Shown in pieces: positions 37,038-47,507 of a DNA stretch of 64,000 nucleotides; position 1 is the stretch's first letter; each line of letters begins with the position of its first letter. A model generated the notes under the pieces. The model ran no database searches, was not told the DNA's origin, and was given only the letters and a program-made list of their open reading frames with translations. The DNA lies in the NCBI RefSeq assembly GCF_004001325.1, contig NZ_AP018722.1:930001-994000 (forward strand). Reading direction: 5' to 3'. The position numbers and the translations under genes are program-made. Source of the stretch: Thiomicrorhabdus aquaedulcis. Lineage in GTDB: Bacteria > Pseudomonadota > Gammaproteobacteria > Thiomicrospirales > Thiomicrospiraceae.

Positions 37038-37709
37038 ATGAAAAAATCTATACTAGATTTACAAAATAATGTTCAAAAAATATTAGGTGAGCGCATTGTT
37101 GCTCTTAATATTGCATTAGATGAACTAACCATTGAGTTATTGCCATCCAATGCATTAGAGGGTTTGTCATTGCTTAAAACAGCGTTAGGTTTTGAGCAGT
37201 TAATGGATTTGTGCGGTGTTGATTATTTAGATTATGGCCAAGCTAATTGGGAAACCTTTAAAGCCCCCAATAGCGGTTTTAGTCGCGGTGTTTTTGATTT
37301 TGCAGAAGATGATATGACGCAATCTATTGATATGGAAAGACGTTTTGCTGTGGTCTATCACTTGTTGTCAATCCAGCACAATCTAAGGATTCGAGTTAAA
37401 GTCTATCCAAGCAATACCCAAATGCCAATGGTAGACAGTGTAATAGAGGTTTGGAATTGCGCTAATTGGTTTGAGCGTGAGGCTTTTGATTTGTTTGGTA
37501 TTTTGTTTAATGGACATCCTGATTTAAGGCGCATTTTGACAGATTACGGTTTTATTGGGCATCCTTTACGTAAAGACTTTCCTCTGATTGGGCATGTTGA
37601 AATGCGTTACGATGCTGAAAAAGGACGTGTTATCTATGAGCCTGTTTCCATTGAGAATCGTGTAAATGTGCCACGTGTTATTCGTCAAAAATCGTTTAAA
37701 AACGTTTAA
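37038..37709 (+). CDS. nuoC: NADH-quinone oxidoreductase subunit C
   Basis: The 223-aa 30-kDa subunit has the signature [22 protein letters not shown] region (about 141-162) and the C-terminal [19 protein letters not shown]. It is separate from nuoD, unlike the fused NuoCD of E. coli, which argues against an enterobacterial host. It bridges the peripheral arm subunits. Confidence 0.96.
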   Translation: MKKSILDLQNNVQKILGERIVALNIALDELTIELLPSNALEGLSLLKTALGFEQLMDLCGVDYLDYGQANWETFKAPNSGFSRGVFDFAEDDMTQSIDMERRFAVVYHLLSIQHNLRIRVKVYPSNTQMPMVDSVIEVWNCANWFEREAFDLFGILFNGHPDLRRILTDYGFIGHPLRKDFPLIGHVEMRYDAEKGRVIYEPVSIENRVNVPRVIRQKSFKNV

Positions 37710-37721
37710 TAGGGAACCGTT

Positions 37722-38975
37722 ATGCCAGAAATTCGTAACTATACTTTAAACTTTGGCCCCCAGCATCCGTCGGCGCATGGTGTATTGCGTTTAGTACTTG
37801 AGTTGGATGGTGAAACGATTGTGCGTTCAGATCCACATATTGGTTTATTGCATCGCGGTACCGAAAAATTAGTTGAATACAAGCCTTACAACCAATCTAT
37901 TGGTTACATGGATCGTTTAGATTACGTTTCAATGATGGCAAATGAACATGCTTATGTTATGGCTATTGAAAAAATGCTGGCATTAGAAGTTCCTGAGCGA
38001 GCTCAGTATATTCGAGTTATGTTCGATGAAATTACACGTGTTTTAAACCATTTAATGTGGCTCGGAGCGCATGCACTTGATATTGGTGCTATGACGGTGT
38101 TTTTATACGCTTTTCGCGAGCGTGAAGATCTTATGGATTGCTACGAAGCCGTTTCGGGTGCAAGGATGCACGCAACTTATTACCGTCCTGGCGGCGTATA
38201 TCGTGATCTTCCAGATACCATGGCCAAGTATTCTAAGTCTAAGTGGCATTCTGGTAAAAATCTTAATCAGTTAAATGAGACTCGTGAAGGTAGCTTGCTT
38301 GATTTTATTGAAGCATTTACACAACGTTTTCCAGGTTACATTGATGAGTATGAAACGCTGTTAACGGATAATCGTATTTGGAAACAAAGAACGGTCGATA
38401 TTGGTATTGTTTCTCCTGAGCGCGCTTTACAACTGGGCTTTACTGGTCCTATGTTAAGAGGTTCAGGGATTGCCTGGGATTTACGCAAAAAACAACCTTA
38501 CGAAGTCTATGATCGTATGAAGTTTGACATCCCAGTGGGTGTAACAGGCGATTGCTACGACCGATATTTGGTTCGTATTGCCGAAATGCGCGAATCCAAT
38601 AAAATTATTAAACAGTGCGTGGATTGGCTTAAAGTTAACCCAGGTTCCGTTATGTCGGATGACAACAAGGTCGCACCGCCATCACGTGAAGATGCCAAGT
38701 CTAATATGGAGGCGTTAATTCACCACTTTAAATTATTTACTGAAGGATATAGTGTGCCTGAAGGTGAGGTGTATTCAGCGGTAGAGCATCCAAAAGGTGA
38801 GTTTGGTATCTATATGGTTTCAGATGGCGCTAATAAGCCCTACAGAATGAAAGTAAGAGCGCCTGGTTTTGCGCATTTAGCGTCGTTAGATGAGATGGTT
38901 AAGGGCCACATGATTGCTGATGTGGTGTCAATTATTGGAACGCAAGATATTGTATTTGGAGAGGTGGATCGATGA
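37722..38975 (+). CDS. nuoD: NADH-quinone oxidoreductase subunit D
   Basis: The 417-aa 49-kDa subunit helps form the quinone site with NuoB. Typical stretches are [33 protein letters not shown] and the C-terminal [14 protein letters not shown]. It is a descendant of hydrogenase large subunits but lacks the nickel cysteines. Its stop overlaps the nuoE start (ATGA). Confidence 0.97.
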   Translation: MPEIRNYTLNFGPQHPSAHGVLRLVLELDGETIVRSDPHIGLLHRGTEKLVEYKPYNQSIGYMDRLDYVSMMANEHAYVMAIEKMLALEVPERAQYIRVMFDEITRVLNHLMWLGAHALDIGAMTVFLYAFREREDLMDCYEAVSGARMHATYYRPGGVYRDLPDTMAKYSKSKWHSGKNLNQLNETREGSLLDFIEAFTQRFPGYIDEYETLLTDNRIWKQRTVDIGIVSPERALQLGFTGPMLRGSGIAWDLRKKQPYEVYDRMKFDIPVGVTGDCYDRYLVRIAEMRESNKIIKQCVDWLKVNPGSVMSDDNKVAPPSREDAKSNMEALIHHFKLFTEGYSVPEGEVYSAVEHPKGEFGIYMVSDGANKPYRMKVRAPGFAHLASLDEMVKGHMIADVVSIIGTQDIVFGEVDR

Positions 38976-39475
38976 GTTCATTAGAAAACAATACTGCTAA
39001 TTTTATTCAAGGCGATGTAAAAAACCGCATTGATCGTTGGATAGCTAATTATCCACAAGATCAGCGTCAATCTGCGTGTATGCCAGCCTTAAGAATTGTA
39101 CAAGAAGTACATAACGGTTATTTAACCACTGATTTAATGGATCAAGTTGCTGTATATCTAGACATGACACCTATTGCTGTCTATGAAGTAGCTACGTTTT
39201 ATGGCAACTACGAACATGCTCCTGTCGGTAAACATAAAATTTGTTTGTGTAACAGTATCTCTTGTATGTTGCGAGGCAACGCTGACATTTTGTCACACAT
39301 GGAAAATAAGTTGGGCATTAAACCTGGTGAAGTATCTGCTGATGGTCGCTTTTCAATTAAAAAAGTTGAATGTTTAGGGGCTTGTGCGGGTGCTCCAATG
39401 ATGCAAATTGGTAAACATTACTACGAAAATCTAACAGAAGTCTCTGTAGATCAAATTCTTGACAGTTTGGAGTAA
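38972..39475 (+). CDS. nuoE: NADH-quinone oxidoreductase subunit E
   Basis: The 167-aa 24-kDa subunit has a thioredoxin-like 2Fe-2S domain. Candidate ligands are the two cysteines in [12 protein letters not shown] and the two in [13 protein letters not shown]. The N-terminal helix region carries [12 protein letters not shown], typical of the family. It forms part of the NADH-dehydrogenase module with NuoF and NuoG. Confidence 0.96.
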   Translation: MSSLENNTANFIQGDVKNRIDRWIANYPQDQRQSACMPALRIVQEVHNGYLTTDLMDQVAVYLDMTPIAVYEVATFYGNYEHAPVGKHKICLCNSISCMLRGNADILSHMENKLGIKPGEVSADGRFSIKKVECLGACAGAPMMQIGKHYYENLTEVSVDQILDSLE

Positions 39476-39481
39476 GTTAGT

Positions 39482-40762
39482 ATGGTTCATCAAAATGAAA
39501 ACTGTTTTCGCCTAAACCATCTTGAAAATTCTTGGGATATTGATGTTTATATCGCCAATGGTGGTTACGAAGTTTGGAAAAAAGTATTGGCCGGTGAGCT
39601 AGAACCAAATGAAATTATTGAAGAGGTTAAAGCCTCAAATATACGTGGTCGTGGAGGTGCTGGATTTCCAACAGGTCTAAAGTGGAGTTTTATGAATCGC
39701 TTTGCACCGGGTCAAAAATACATCGTCTGTAACTCAGACGAAGGTGAGCCTGGAACCTGCAAAGATCGCGATATATTGCGCTACAACCCTCACGCTTTAG
39801 TTGAAGGGATGATGATCGCTGGTTATGTAATTGGTGCCAGTGCCGGTTATAACTATATTCGTGGTGAGTTTTGGGAACCGTACAAACGTTTTGATAACGC
39901 GGTCAATCAAGCGCGTGAAGCGGGCTTGCTTGGAAAAAATATTTTAGGTTCCGGTTACGATTTTGATTTATTTACTCATCTGGGTGCAGGCGCTTATATT
40001 TGTGGTGAAGAAACAGCATTAATAGAATCCATTGAAGGGAAAAAAGGCCAACCCCGTTTTAAACCACCTTTTCCAGCAAGCTATGGTTTATACGGACGGC
40101 CTACCACCATTAATAACACTGAAACTTTGGCATCGATTCCAATGATTTTAGCCAAAGGTGGTGAGTGGTTTAATGCACTAGGCGTAAATAATGCAGGTGG
40201 TACTAAGTGTTATTCTGTGTCTGGTCATGTCAATAATCCAGGTAACTTTGAAGTAAGAATGGGTACGCCTTTTAAAGATTTACTGGAACTGGCTGGCGGC
40301 GTTTGGAAAGGTCGTCAATTAAAGGCTGTAATTCCTGGTGGTGCCTCAACGGCGATACTGCCGGCCGAAAAAGCCTTGGCCATGAATATGGACTACGACT
40401 CTATTGCTAAGGCAGGCTCATTTTTAGGCGCTGGATCAATGATTGTTATGGACGATCGCACTGATATTGTGCAGGTAATGGAAAACCTAAGTCACTTTTA
40501 TTGGGATGAGTCATGTGGACAATGCACGCCATGCAGAGAAGGTACCGGCTGGTTGTACCGAGTGCTAAAGCGAATTCGCGAAGGTAAAGGACGCCCAGAA
40601 GATATTGCAGCCCTAAAAGACGTATCCGGAAAAATTATGGGTAATGTTATTTGTGGTTTAGGAGATGCGGCAACCATTGGTTTAAGCAGTGCATTACAGC
40701 ATTATGAGCATGAGTTTAGACATTACATTGAGCACGGTTGCAGTATTTACGATCGTAATTAA
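39482..40762 (+). CDS. nuoF: NADH-quinone oxidoreductase subunit F (NADH/FMN binding)
   Basis: The 426-aa 51-kDa subunit oxidises NADH through FMN. The NADH motif is [15 protein letters not shown] (about 56-70), the FMN region includes [13 protein letters not shown], and the N3 cluster ligands lie in [12 protein letters not shown] (about 348). The start follows nuoE by 6 bp. Confidence 0.97.
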   Translation: MVHQNENCFRLNHLENSWDIDVYIANGGYEVWKKVLAGELEPNEIIEEVKASNIRGRGGAGFPTGLKWSFMNRFAPGQKYIVCNSDEGEPGTCKDRDILRYNPHALVEGMMIAGYVIGASAGYNYIRGEFWEPYKRFDNAVNQAREAGLLGKNILGSGYDFDLFTHLGAGAYICGEETALIESIEGKKGQPRFKPPFPASYGLYGRPTTINNTETLASIPMILAKGGEWFNALGVNNAGGTKCYSVSGHVNNPGNFEVRMGTPFKDLLELAGGVWKGRQLKAVIPGGASTAILPAEKALAMNMDYDSIAKAGSFLGAGSMIVMDDRTDIVQVMENLSHFYWDESCGQCTPCREGTGWLYRVLKRIREGKGRPEDIAALKDVSGKIMGNVICGLGDAATIGLSSALQHYEHEFRHYIEHGCSIYDRN

Positions 40763-40849
40763 TACTATTTATTCGTAATAAATTTAAGTAAATCAATGAT
40801 GTTAGTTGATTTGTAAATTGAATTATTTGAAACCTTGGGTCAGAGAATT

Positions 40850-42964
40850 ATGGTAAAAGTTGAGATAAACGGTCAGGTTATTGAAGCGCATGAAGGTGAC
40901 ATGTTGATTGATGTTGCTGACGGTGCACACATTTCTATTCCCCGTTTCTGCTATCACAAAAAGCTTTCTATTGCTGCCAACTGCCGTATGTGTTTAGTAG
41001 AAGTAGAGGGCGCATGGAAGGCATTGCCTGCTTGTGCTACACCTGTTACAGACGGCATGAAAGTTCATACCAAATCAGCCAAGGCAATCGCTGCACAAAA
41101 ATCAGTAATGGAATTTTTGTTGATCAACCATCCTTTGGATTGCCCTATTTGCGACCAAGGCGGTGAGTGTGAGTTGCAAGATGTGTCTATGGATTATGGT
41201 GATGATGTATCTCGCTACCATGAGGCAAAGCGTGTGGTTAGTGATCGCAATACCGGCTCGCTAATCAAAACCGAAATGACTCGTTGTATTCATTGCACAC
41301 GTTGTGTTCGTTTTGGCCAAGAAATTGCCGGAATGATGGAATTGGGTGCAACAGGTCGAAGCGAGTGGATGGAGATAGGTACATACATTGAAAAGTCGAT
41401 TGATTCTGAAATGTCAGGCAATATGATTGATTTGTGTCCTGTAGGTGCTTTAACCTCAAAGCCATTTCGCTACACCGCGCGTTCTTGGGAGTTAAAAGCT
41501 CACAACGCAATAGCACCACACGATTCCATAGGTTCACATATTATTATTCATTCAAAAAATAATGAAGTTAAACGTGTCGTGCCGCGCGAAAATGAAGCAA
41601 TAAATGAAGTTTGGTTGTCAGATCGCGACCGTTTTTCTTATGAGGCTATTAATTCCGAACAGCGTTTAACTCAACCAATGATTAAGCAAAATGGTTTTTG
41701 GAATGTGGTTGATTGGGAAACGGCTTTGCAGTTTGCGGCAGAGGGATTACAGGGTTTAATAGCTGAGTCGGTCAACGATATTGGTGTTTTAGCGGGAGCT
41801 AATTCGACATTAGAAGAATTGCATTTATTACAAAAGCTGGCTCGTGGACTGGGAATAGAAAATCTTGATCATCGTCATAGACAATCTGACTTTAGTTTAG
41901 ACGCATTAGGTTTCAATCAACCTACGTTAACCATTTCTTTGGCCGAGGTTGAGACTTTAAACTCAGTATTAATGGTGGGAACTTATTTAAGAAAAGAGTT
42001 GCCAATCCTAAATCATCGTGTGCGAAAAGCGGTTTTAAATGGTGCTAAGGCTTTTGTTGTTAATCCAGAGTCTTTAGATTATAACTATAAACTCGCCAAT
42101 ACGCATTCCGAATTAGGCATGATTAAAGAACTGTCTGGGCTTGCCAAAGCTGCACTAGGATTAAATAACAAGACTGACCAGGCCTGGTTAAATACCATTC
42201 AACCAACAGATCAACATATTAAGATGGTCGAAAATTTAAAACAGTCAGAACAATCGGCTTTATTTTTGGGGCAGTTGGCACAATCTCACACCGATTACAC
42301 AGTGATTCAAAAGTTGGCGGCTATTATTGCAACGGAAACTCAATCATCCTTGAGTATTTTGCCAATGAGTGCCAATGAGGTAGGTGCGCATTTAGTACGC
42401 TTTGTTCCGCGCAATGGTTTAAACAGCATGCAAATGATACAAGCTGAAATGAAAGGCTTTATTAATTTGAACATTGAGCCAGAATCTGACTTTACACAAG
42501 GAAATTTAGCCCTTGCCGCAATGCAAAAAGCGCAGTTTGTCATTAATTTAACCGCTTTTGACAGTGCAGCACAGCGTGATTATGCCAACGTACTGCTTCC
42601 TATTGCTACTTTTGCAGAAACCGCTGGTACGTTTGTTAACGCAAATGGACTAAAGCAATCATTTAAGATGTCTGTTGAACCAAAAGGTGATGCAAAGGCC
42701 GCTTGGAAAGTGTTGAGAGTCTTTGCTAATGTATTGAATGTAGACGGTTTTGAGTATACGCACACCAATGAAGTGTTACGCGAAGTGCTAGATAATGTAG
42801 CAACTCAAGTTGATTTTTCAAAGGCAATTTGTATTTTGCCTATGCAAAATAATGATGCAATCGTGCAGCGTGTTTCGCCGTATGCCATTGATTCATTAGT
42901 GCGTAGAGCGGCTTCTTTACAAGCCACCCCGGACGCAAATTTTGCCACAATGGAGAGAGGTTAA
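40850..42964 (+). CDS. nuoG: NADH-quinone oxidoreductase subunit G
   Basis: The 704-aa subunit has an N-terminal 2Fe-2S ferredoxin domain (NCRMCLVEVEG), the His-containing cluster motif DCPICDQGGECELQD and a CIHCTRCVRFGQEIAG cluster, then a molybdopterin-oxidoreductase-like C-terminal region without clear cofactor motifs. It is much shorter than E. coli NuoG (about 908 aa), resembling the alphaproteobacterial/mitochondrial 75-kDa type. The start MVKVEINGQ is used. One palindrome copy encodes TDQAW (442-446) in a variable segment. Confidence 0.95.
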   Translation: MVKVEINGQVIEAHEGDMLIDVADGAHISIPRFCYHKKLSIAANCRMCLVEVEGAWKALPACATPVTDGMKVHTKSAKAIAAQKSVMEFLLINHPLDCPICDQGGECELQDVSMDYGDDVSRYHEAKRVVSDRNTGSLIKTEMTRCIHCTRCVRFGQEIAGMMELGATGRSEWMEIGTYIEKSIDSEMSGNMIDLCPVGALTSKPFRYTARSWELKAHNAIAPHDSIGSHIIIHSKNNEVKRVVPRENEAINEVWLSDRDRFSYEAINSEQRLTQPMIKQNGFWNVVDWETALQFAAEGLQGLIAESVNDIGVLAGANSTLEELHLLQKLARGLGIENLDHRHRQSDFSLDALGFNQPTLTISLAEVETLNSVLMVGTYLRKELPILNHRVRKAVLNGAKAFVVNPESLDYNYKLANTHSELGMIKELSGLAKAALGLNNKTDQAWLNTIQPTDQHIKMVENLKQSEQSALFLGQLAQSHTDYTVIQKLAAIIATETQSSLSILPMSANEVGAHLVRFVPRNGLNSMQMIQAEMKGFINLNIEPESDFTQGNLALAAMQKAQFVINLTAFDSAAQRDYANVLLPIATFAETAGTFVNANGLKQSFKMSVEPKGDAKAAWKVLRVFANVLNVDGFEYTHTNEVLREVLDNVATQVDFSKAICILPMQNNDAIVQRVSPYAIDSLVRRAASLQATPDANFATMERG
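42177..42188. repeat. ACCAGGCCTGGT palindrome (copy 10)
   Basis: An exact copy in nuoG read as D-Q-A-W (443-446), in the poorly conserved C-terminal part of the subunit. Confidence 0.9.
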
Positions 42965-42967
42965 TTC

Positions 42968-44029
42968 ATGTTTGATGCATTACAGGCTTTTTTGTCTATT
43001 TATATGTACCCATGGTTAGCCATTACCATTACATTGGTTATTCAGGCGATTGCTGTAATTTTACCTATTATGCTAGTAGTCGCATGGTTAACGTATGCAG
43101 AACGTAAAGTCATTGGTTACATGCAAGTTCGTCTAGGGCCCAACAGAGTTGGCCCAGCAGGTTTATTGCAGCCTATTGCGGATGCATTAAAGTTAATGAC
43201 CAAAGAAGTTATTTTTCCTGATCAAGCCAATAAATTTTTATTTATTACGGCTCCCGTACTGGCAATAGCGCCTGCTGTTGCCGTTTGGGCAGTTATTCCT
43301 TTTTCAGATGGTGTTGTGGTTACTGATATTAATGCAGGTGTTTTGTATGTATTGGCCGTGTCGTCCATTTTAGTGTACGGAACGATCATTGCTGGTTGGG
43401 CATCAAACTCTAAATACGCATTTTTAGGTGCTATGCGTGGTTCAGCGCAAAAAATTTCATACGAAATTGCCATGGGCTTTGCGCTGGTAACGGTGCTAAT
43501 GATTGCTGGAAGTATGAATTTAACTGAAATTGTTAATGGTCAAAAGGGGGGTATTTGGCATTGGTATCTATTACCATTGTTGCCCATGTTTTTTGTCTAT
43601 TTTATTTCGGGATTAGCTGAAACTAACAGAACGCCATTTGATGTAATTGAGGGTGAAGCTGAGATTGTGGCAGGTTTTCACGTAGATTATTCTGGCATGA
43701 CCTTTGGTGTATTTATGCTTGCTGAATACGCCATGATGATTTTAATTTCGTTTATGACTTCCATTATGTTTTTGGGTGGCTGGTTGTCTCCGTTTGAAGG
43801 AATTCCATTTTTAGAAGCCGCCTTTTCTTGGGTGCCACAATTGGGATGGTTGGCGTTTAAAGTTTCATTTTTGTTATTTGTTTTCTTATGGTTAAGAGCC
43901 ACTTTTCCGCGCTATCGCTATGATCAACTGATGCGCTTAGGCTGGAAGGTATTAATTCCACTGACGATTTTGTGGGTCTTTGTAGTTGGTGCTATGCAGT
44001 ACTTTAGTGTTGGTCCTTGGTTTAACTAA
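42968..44029 (+). CDS. nuoH: NADH-quinone oxidoreductase subunit H
   Basis: The 353-aa membrane subunit connects the quinone site to the proton-pumping arm. It has about eight helices and the signatures [20 protein letters not shown] and [20 protein letters not shown]. It follows nuoG by 3 bp, and its start GTTAATTCATG has a GAGAGG ribosome site. Confidence 0.97.
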   Translation: MFDALQAFLSIYMYPWLAITITLVIQAIAVILPIMLVVAWLTYAERKVIGYMQVRLGPNRVGPAGLLQPIADALKLMTKEVIFPDQANKFLFITAPVLAIAPAVAVWAVIPFSDGVVVTDINAGVLYVLAVSSILVYGTIIAGWASNSKYAFLGAMRGSAQKISYEIAMGFALVTVLMIAGSMNLTEIVNGQKGGIWHWYLLPLLPMFFVYFISGLAETNRTPFDVIEGEAEIVAGFHVDYSGMTFGVFMLAEYAMMILISFMTSIMFLGGWLSPFEGIPFLEAAFSWVPQLGWLAFKVSFLLFVFLWLRATFPRYRYDQLMRLGWKVLIPLTILWVFVVGAMQYFSVGPWFN

Positions 44030-44042
44030 TTGAGAGGTTGAG

Positions 44043-44534
44043 ATGGTTCGATTTATTAAACATCATGTAAAGACTTGGGGTCTAACAGAGTTATTTAAAG
44101 GTTTAGGTGTTACGGGCAAGTATTTGTTTAAAAAGAAGATAACAGTCCGTTATCCAGAAGAAAAAACACCATTATCACCTCGTTTTAGAGGCCATCATGC
44201 TCTGCGTCGTTACGAGAATGGTGAAGAGCGTTGTATTGCTTGTAAGTTATGTGAAGCGGTGTGTCCTGCCAATGCCATTACAATCGAATCTGAAGAACGA
44301 GATGATGGTTCAAGGCGTACCACTCAATACGATATTGATATGTTTAAATGCATTTACTGTGGTTTTTGTGAAGAAGCTTGTCCCGTAGATGCGATTGTAG
44401 AAACTCGTGTGTTTGAATACGAGTTTCAGGAAAGAGGGCAGCATATTATGACCAAAGATAAGTTATTGGCTTTTGGTGACAAGCACGAAGTGCAAATCGC
44501 AGCTGATCGTAAAGCTGATGCTAAGTATCGATAA
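44043..44534 (+). CDS. nuoI: NADH-quinone oxidoreductase subunit I
   Basis: The 163-aa ferredoxin-like subunit holds clusters N6a and N6b through [16 protein letters not shown] and [16 protein letters not shown], near residues 62 and 102. The segment [18 protein letters not shown] before the first cluster is typical. The ribosome site TTGAGAGG lies 6 nt before the start. Confidence 0.97.
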   Translation: MVRFIKHHVKTWGLTELFKGLGVTGKYLFKKKITVRYPEEKTPLSPRFRGHHALRRYENGEERCIACKLCEAVCPANAITIESEERDDGSRRTTQYDIDMFKCIYCGFCEEACPVDAIVETRVFEYEFQERGQHIMTKDKLLAFGDKHEVQIAADRKADAKYR

Positions 44535-44551
44535 TTTAAAGAGAATTTAAT

Positions 44552-45193
44552 ATGACATTTGAACAATTTATCTTTTACACATTGGCAGCTGTTGCAATCA
44601 TTTCAGGTTTTATGATGATTACTGTCAGAAACCCTGTTAAAGCGGCTTTGTGGTTAGTACTGGCGTTTGTTGCCACTGCCGGAATTTGGATTACAGCGCA
44701 AGCAGAGTTTTTGGGATTGGTGCTTATATTGGTCTATGTGGGCGCGGTGATGGTGTTGTTTTTATTTGTTGTAATGATGTTAGACATCAACTTGACCATT
44801 TTGAAAGAGGGTTTTACTAAGTATCTCCCGTTGGGCGCTATGGCTGCGATTGCTATTTTTGCGATGATGTATTTAGTGTTGGGTCCAGAGCATTTCGGTA
44901 CGGATGTAACAGGCATGCCAATAACACAGGCTGCAGATTACAGTAATACTAAAGCGATTGCCATTCCTCTATACACGACGCATGTTTATGCTTTTATTCT
45001 GGCCGCAGTTTTGCTATTGGTCGGTATTGTAGCGGCAATATCTTTAACATTACGTCGTCGTTCAAGCACAACTGTTTTGTATCAAGACATTGATAAGCAG
45101 GTTAAAACTTTAGCGGTTGATCGTTTTAGAATGGTACAAATGGACAGCGTGGTTGAAAAACACATTGCGTCAAAAAGTGAGGATGACAAATGA
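44552..45193 (+). CDS. nuoJ: NADH-quinone oxidoreductase subunit J
   Basis: The 213-aa membrane subunit has five hydrophobic helices and the conserved [20 protein letters not shown] and [15 protein letters not shown] stretches. Its stop overlaps the nuoK start by 4 bp (ATGA), indicating coupled translation. Confidence 0.95.
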   Translation: MTFEQFIFYTLAAVAIISGFMMITVRNPVKAALWLVLAFVATAGIWITAQAEFLGLVLILVYVGAVMVLFLFVVMMLDINLTILKEGFTKYLPLGAMAAIAIFAMMYLVLGPEHFGTDVTGMPITQAADYSNTKAIAIPLYTTHVYAFILAAVLLLVGIVAAISLTLRRRSSTTVLYQDIDKQVKTLAVDRFRMVQMDSVVEKHIASKSEDDK

Positions 45194-45495
45194 TAGCACT
45201 TTCGGATTACCTGCTTTTTGGTGCAGTGTTGTTTATGATTAGTATGGCGGGTATTTTTTTAAACCGTAAAAACGTTCTTGTTTTGTTAATGTCCATTGAA
45301 CTGTTGTTATTGGCCGTAAACACTAACTTGGTCGCGTTTTCGTACTATTTAAATGATGTTACCGGACAGGTTTTTGTCTTCTTTATTTTAACGGTTGCTG
45401 CAGCTGAAGCGGCAATTGGACTAGCCATTCTTGTATTGGTGTTCCGTAATCGTAAGAGCATCAACGTTGATGATCTTGGTTCACTAAAGGGGTAG
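45190..45495 (+). CDS. nuoK: NADH-quinone oxidoreductase subunit K
   Basis: The 101-aa three-helix subunit (MrpC-like) has the conserved glutamates in the second and third helices, in [11 protein letters not shown] and [12 protein letters not shown]. It is part of the proton-pumping arm. nuoL begins within 7 bp. Confidence 0.96.
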   Translation: MIALSDYLLFGAVLFMISMAGIFLNRKNVLVLLMSIELLLLAVNTNLVAFSYYLNDVTGQVFVFFILTVAAAEAAIGLAILVLVFRNRKSINVDDLGSLKG

Positions 45496-45501
45496 TTGTT
45501 A

Positions 45502-47475
45502 ATGTTGCACACAATTCTTACGGTTATTTTGCTGGCTCCTTTGTTAGGAGCGATGATCGCAGGCCTGTTAGGCCGTCAGGTTGGACGAAGTGGGGCTCAT
45601 TTTGCAACCATTATCGGTGTTGCCATTTCAATGGTTTTGTCCGCCTACGTGTTTTATCTATTTGTATTTGAAAATGCAGAAGCCTACAACGCCAGTTTGT
45701 ACACTTGGATGGTCAGCGATGGCATAAAGTTTGAGATTGGCTTTTTGATTGATAAGTTGTCGGCCACCATGATGTTGGTGGTGACTTTTGTCTCGTTAAT
45801 GGTGCATATTTATACCGTTGGTTATATGGATCATGATGAAGACTACGATCACAACGATCCTTATTATCAGCGTTTCTTTAGTTATATCTCGTTGTTTACG
45901 TTTTCTATGCTTTCGCTGGTTATGGCCAATAACTTTTTGCAGCTGTTCTTTGGCTGGGAGGCGGTTGGTTTAGTCTCTTATTTATTGATTGGCTTTTACA
46001 TGAAGCGTGAGTCAGCGATTCAAGCAAACTTAAAAGCGTTTTTAGTTAACCGTGTGGGCGATCTTGGTTTTATTTTAGGGATTGCCGTGGTATTTGTTTA
46101 TTTTAATACCATGGATTACAAAGAGTTTTTTGCTCAATTGAGTTCACAACGTGATGTCATGATTGAGATTATTCCGGGTGTGGAATGGTCCATGATTACG
46201 ATGATGTTGGTTCTGCTGTTTATTGGCGCTATGGGTAAATCTGCGCAAATGCCCTTGCACGTATGGCTACCAGAGTCGATGGAGGGCCCAACGCCTATTT
46301 CAGCCTTAATTCACGCTGCCACCATGGTAACGGCCGGTATTTTTATGGTGGCACGTTTGTCGCCCGCCTTTGAAATGTCTGAGGCTGCGCTTAGTTTTGT
46401 CTTAATTATTGGTGCACTTACCGCTTTTATGATGGGTTTATTAGGGTTGATTCAAAACGACATAAAACGGGTCGTTGCCTATTCGACCTTATCACAATTG
46501 GGTTATATGACAGCGGCCTTAGGCGCTTCGGCTTACGCCGCTGGTATGTTCCATGTATTGACTCACGCCTTTTTTAAAGCCTTACTATTTTTGGCGGCGG
46601 GTTCGGTCATTATTGCAATGCACCACAAGCAAGACATTCGTGATATGGGTGGACTCAAAAAGTACATGCCTATTACCTATGTGGCGATGTTGGTGGGTTC
46701 TTTAGCGCTAATTGGATTCCCAGGATTTTCGGGCTTCTTCTCAAAAGACAGTATTTTGTTGTCATTAGATGAAAGTCAGCGATTTGGTTCAACCTTTGCC
46801 TATGTCTTATTAATGGCTGGGGTGTTTATCACCGCGTTTTATAGTTTCCGCATGTTTTTCTTGGTGTTTCACGGTCAAGAAAGTCATTATGTAAAAACCC
46901 ATAAGATTAAAGAGTCGCCTTGGGTCGTAACTGTACCACTTATTTTATTGGCTATTCCTGCGGCCTTCATGGGCATCCCAATGTTTGAACCGATGTTAAC
47001 CGGTGCATATTTTGGTGAGGCTATTCAAGTATTGCCTCAAAACGATACGATGCTTGCGGTGTATAACAATTATTACCAAGGGTTACTACATCTAGTGGTG
47101 AGTTCATTTATGACTCTACCGGTTATTTTGGCGTTGTCTGGAGTTTTGATTGCTTGGATTATGTACATTAAGCGTCCAGATTTACCGGGCAAGTTAAAAA
47201 CAATGTGTCCACGTGGTTTTTATGTTTTGGATAATGCTTACGGGTTTGATCGTTTAAATGAAATAGTTTTTGTCGATGGAACACGTAAATTGGGTCATTT
47301 CTTTACTCGAGTAGTCGATATTAAGCTGATTGATACTGGTATGGTCACCAATACCTTTATGGCTGTGTCAAATGCGGCGCACACGTTGCGCCAGGCTCAA
47401 ACTGGTCTTATGTACCACTATGCATTTGTAATGATTTTTGGCCTGCTAGTGATGCTAGTTTGGGTTTTATGGTAA
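45502..47475 (+). CDS. nuoL: NADH-quinone oxidoreductase subunit L
   Basis: The 657-aa antiporter-like subunit has about 16 helices, including the lateral helix region at the C-terminus. Signatures include FGWEAVGLVSYLLIGF, the proton-pathway lysine region KSAQMPLHVWLPESMEGPTP and VAYSTLSQLGYM. The ATG at 45502 is preferred over a TTG two codons upstream because AAAGGGG lies at a suitable distance. Confidence 0.97.
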   Translation: MLHTILTVILLAPLLGAMIAGLLGRQVGRSGAHFATIIGVAISMVLSAYVFYLFVFENAEAYNASLYTWMVSDGIKFEIGFLIDKLSATMMLVVTFVSLMVHIYTVGYMDHDEDYDHNDPYYQRFFSYISLFTFSMLSLVMANNFLQLFFGWEAVGLVSYLLIGFYMKRESAIQANLKAFLVNRVGDLGFILGIAVVFVYFNTMDYKEFFAQLSSQRDVMIEIIPGVEWSMITMMLVLLFIGAMGKSAQMPLHVWLPESMEGPTPISALIHAATMVTAGIFMVARLSPAFEMSEAALSFVLIIGALTAFMMGLLGLIQNDIKRVVAYSTLSQLGYMTAALGASAYAAGMFHVLTHAFFKALLFLAAGSVIIAMHHKQDIRDMGGLKKYMPITYVAMLVGSLALIGFPGFSGFFSKDSILLSLDESQRFGSTFAYVLLMAGVFITAFYSFRMFFLVFHGQESHYVKTHKIKESPWVVTVPLILLAIPAAFMGIPMFEPMLTGAYFGEAIQVLPQNDTMLAVYNNYYQGLLHLVVSSFMTLPVILALSGVLIAWIMYIKRPDLPGKLKTMCPRGFYVLDNAYGFDRLNEIVFVDGTRKLGHFFTRVVDIKLIDTGMVTNTFMAVSNAAHTLRQAQTGLMYHYAFVMIFGLLVMLVWVLW

Positions 47476-47507
47476 TTAAAGAATAATAAGAGAAGGGAAT
47501 AGATTAC